DNA from: JAPLDP01 sp964628285
GTDB lineage: Bacteria; Bacteroidota; Bacteroidia; Bacteroidales; JAGONC01
Direction: 5' to 3'
Assembly (NCBI GenBank): GCA_964628285.1
Contig: CAZVNP010000096.1
Coordinates: forward strand, 1 to 6,518
DNA: 6,518 nucleotides
The first letter of the stretch is position 1. Every line of letters begins with the position of its first letter. Positions 6,427 to 6,518 of the stretch are shown piece by piece. Position numbers and translations under genes: made by a program. The notes beneath the pieces were generated by a model. That model did not search any database and had not been told where the DNA came from. It saw only the letters and a list, made by a program, of their open reading frames with translations.

Positions 6427-6518
6427 TCATGATTAGCGAATAGCGAGGAGCGAATAGCGATTTGCGAGAGATGAAACAATCCATCCATTATAAATAAATC
6501 GTCATTCGCTTCTCGCTC
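6427..6518. repeat. Family A inverted heptamer repeat, copy 2, cut by window end
   Basis: This is a direct repeat of 1-92 with 10 mismatches and no gaps. Units AGCGAAT, AGCGAGG, AGCGAAT, AGCGATT, TGCGAGA and GATGAAA run from 6435 to 6476. The right arm starts with AATCGTC at 6497 and is truncated by the window after TCTCGCTC. The central 18 bases GCGAGAGATGAAACAATC (6464-6481) are identical to 38-55. Confidence 0.85.

Noticed and set aside
1..6518. Window as a circular molecule with overlapping ends
   Set aside because: The end repeats differ at 10 of 92 positions, whereas a true overlap would be identical, and no replication or plasmid genes are present.

Overview
The window looks like chromosomal DNA from a member of the Bacteroidota (Bacteroidetes), probably an uncultured or environmental Bacteroidales-like lineage. 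Two secreted proteins end in type IX secretion (T9SS) sorting domains (PNP/PNPF motif, GVY, basic tail), a machinery restricted to this phylum. Signal peptides end in the A/S-Q junction common there. Starts lack a strong Shine-Dalgarno sequence, and one promoter matches the phylum's TTTG-N20-TAnnTTTG form. No taxonomic marker gene is present, so rank below phylum is inference.

Layout. All five credible genes are on the minus strand. Reading in the direction of transcription, a lone coiled-coil protein of unknown function (5774-4749) comes first. A repeat-rich intergenic region of about 600 bases follows. Then comes a compact cluster of four exported proteins with gaps of about 30, 59 and 75 bases: a sialidase-like propeller protein with a T9SS tail (4152-2740), a very short exported protein with a T9SS-tail-like C-terminus (2709-2371), an LA_2272-type surface-repeat protein (2311-1676) and a seven-bladed YCF48-like propeller with a T9SS tail (1600-386). 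A good promoter candidate lies ahead of the first cluster gene, so the four may form one operon supplying cell-surface or secreted proteins. Their substrates cannot be read from the sequence. Past the cluster, 113-385 holds only a possible decayed beta-barrel C-terminus.

Intergenic DNA. Three unrelated repeat families fill the spaces. Each is built as two inverted arms, and each arm is a short-period tandem: 7 bases (family A, AGCGARN-like), about 9 bases (family B, CACTNAGG-like) and 10 bases (family C, ACCTATTGTG). Family A occurs in direct orientation at both ends of the window (1-112 and 6427-6518, 82 of 92 bases identical over the shared part) and has an 18-base loop segment that is perfectly conserved. 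Degenerate half-copies of A and B also lie at 6203-6424. These repeats are the most unusual thing in the window; the genes themselves are typical Bacteroidota accessory surface genes plus one unrecognised coiled-coil protein. No RNA gene, CRISPR array, insertion sequence or transposase was seen.
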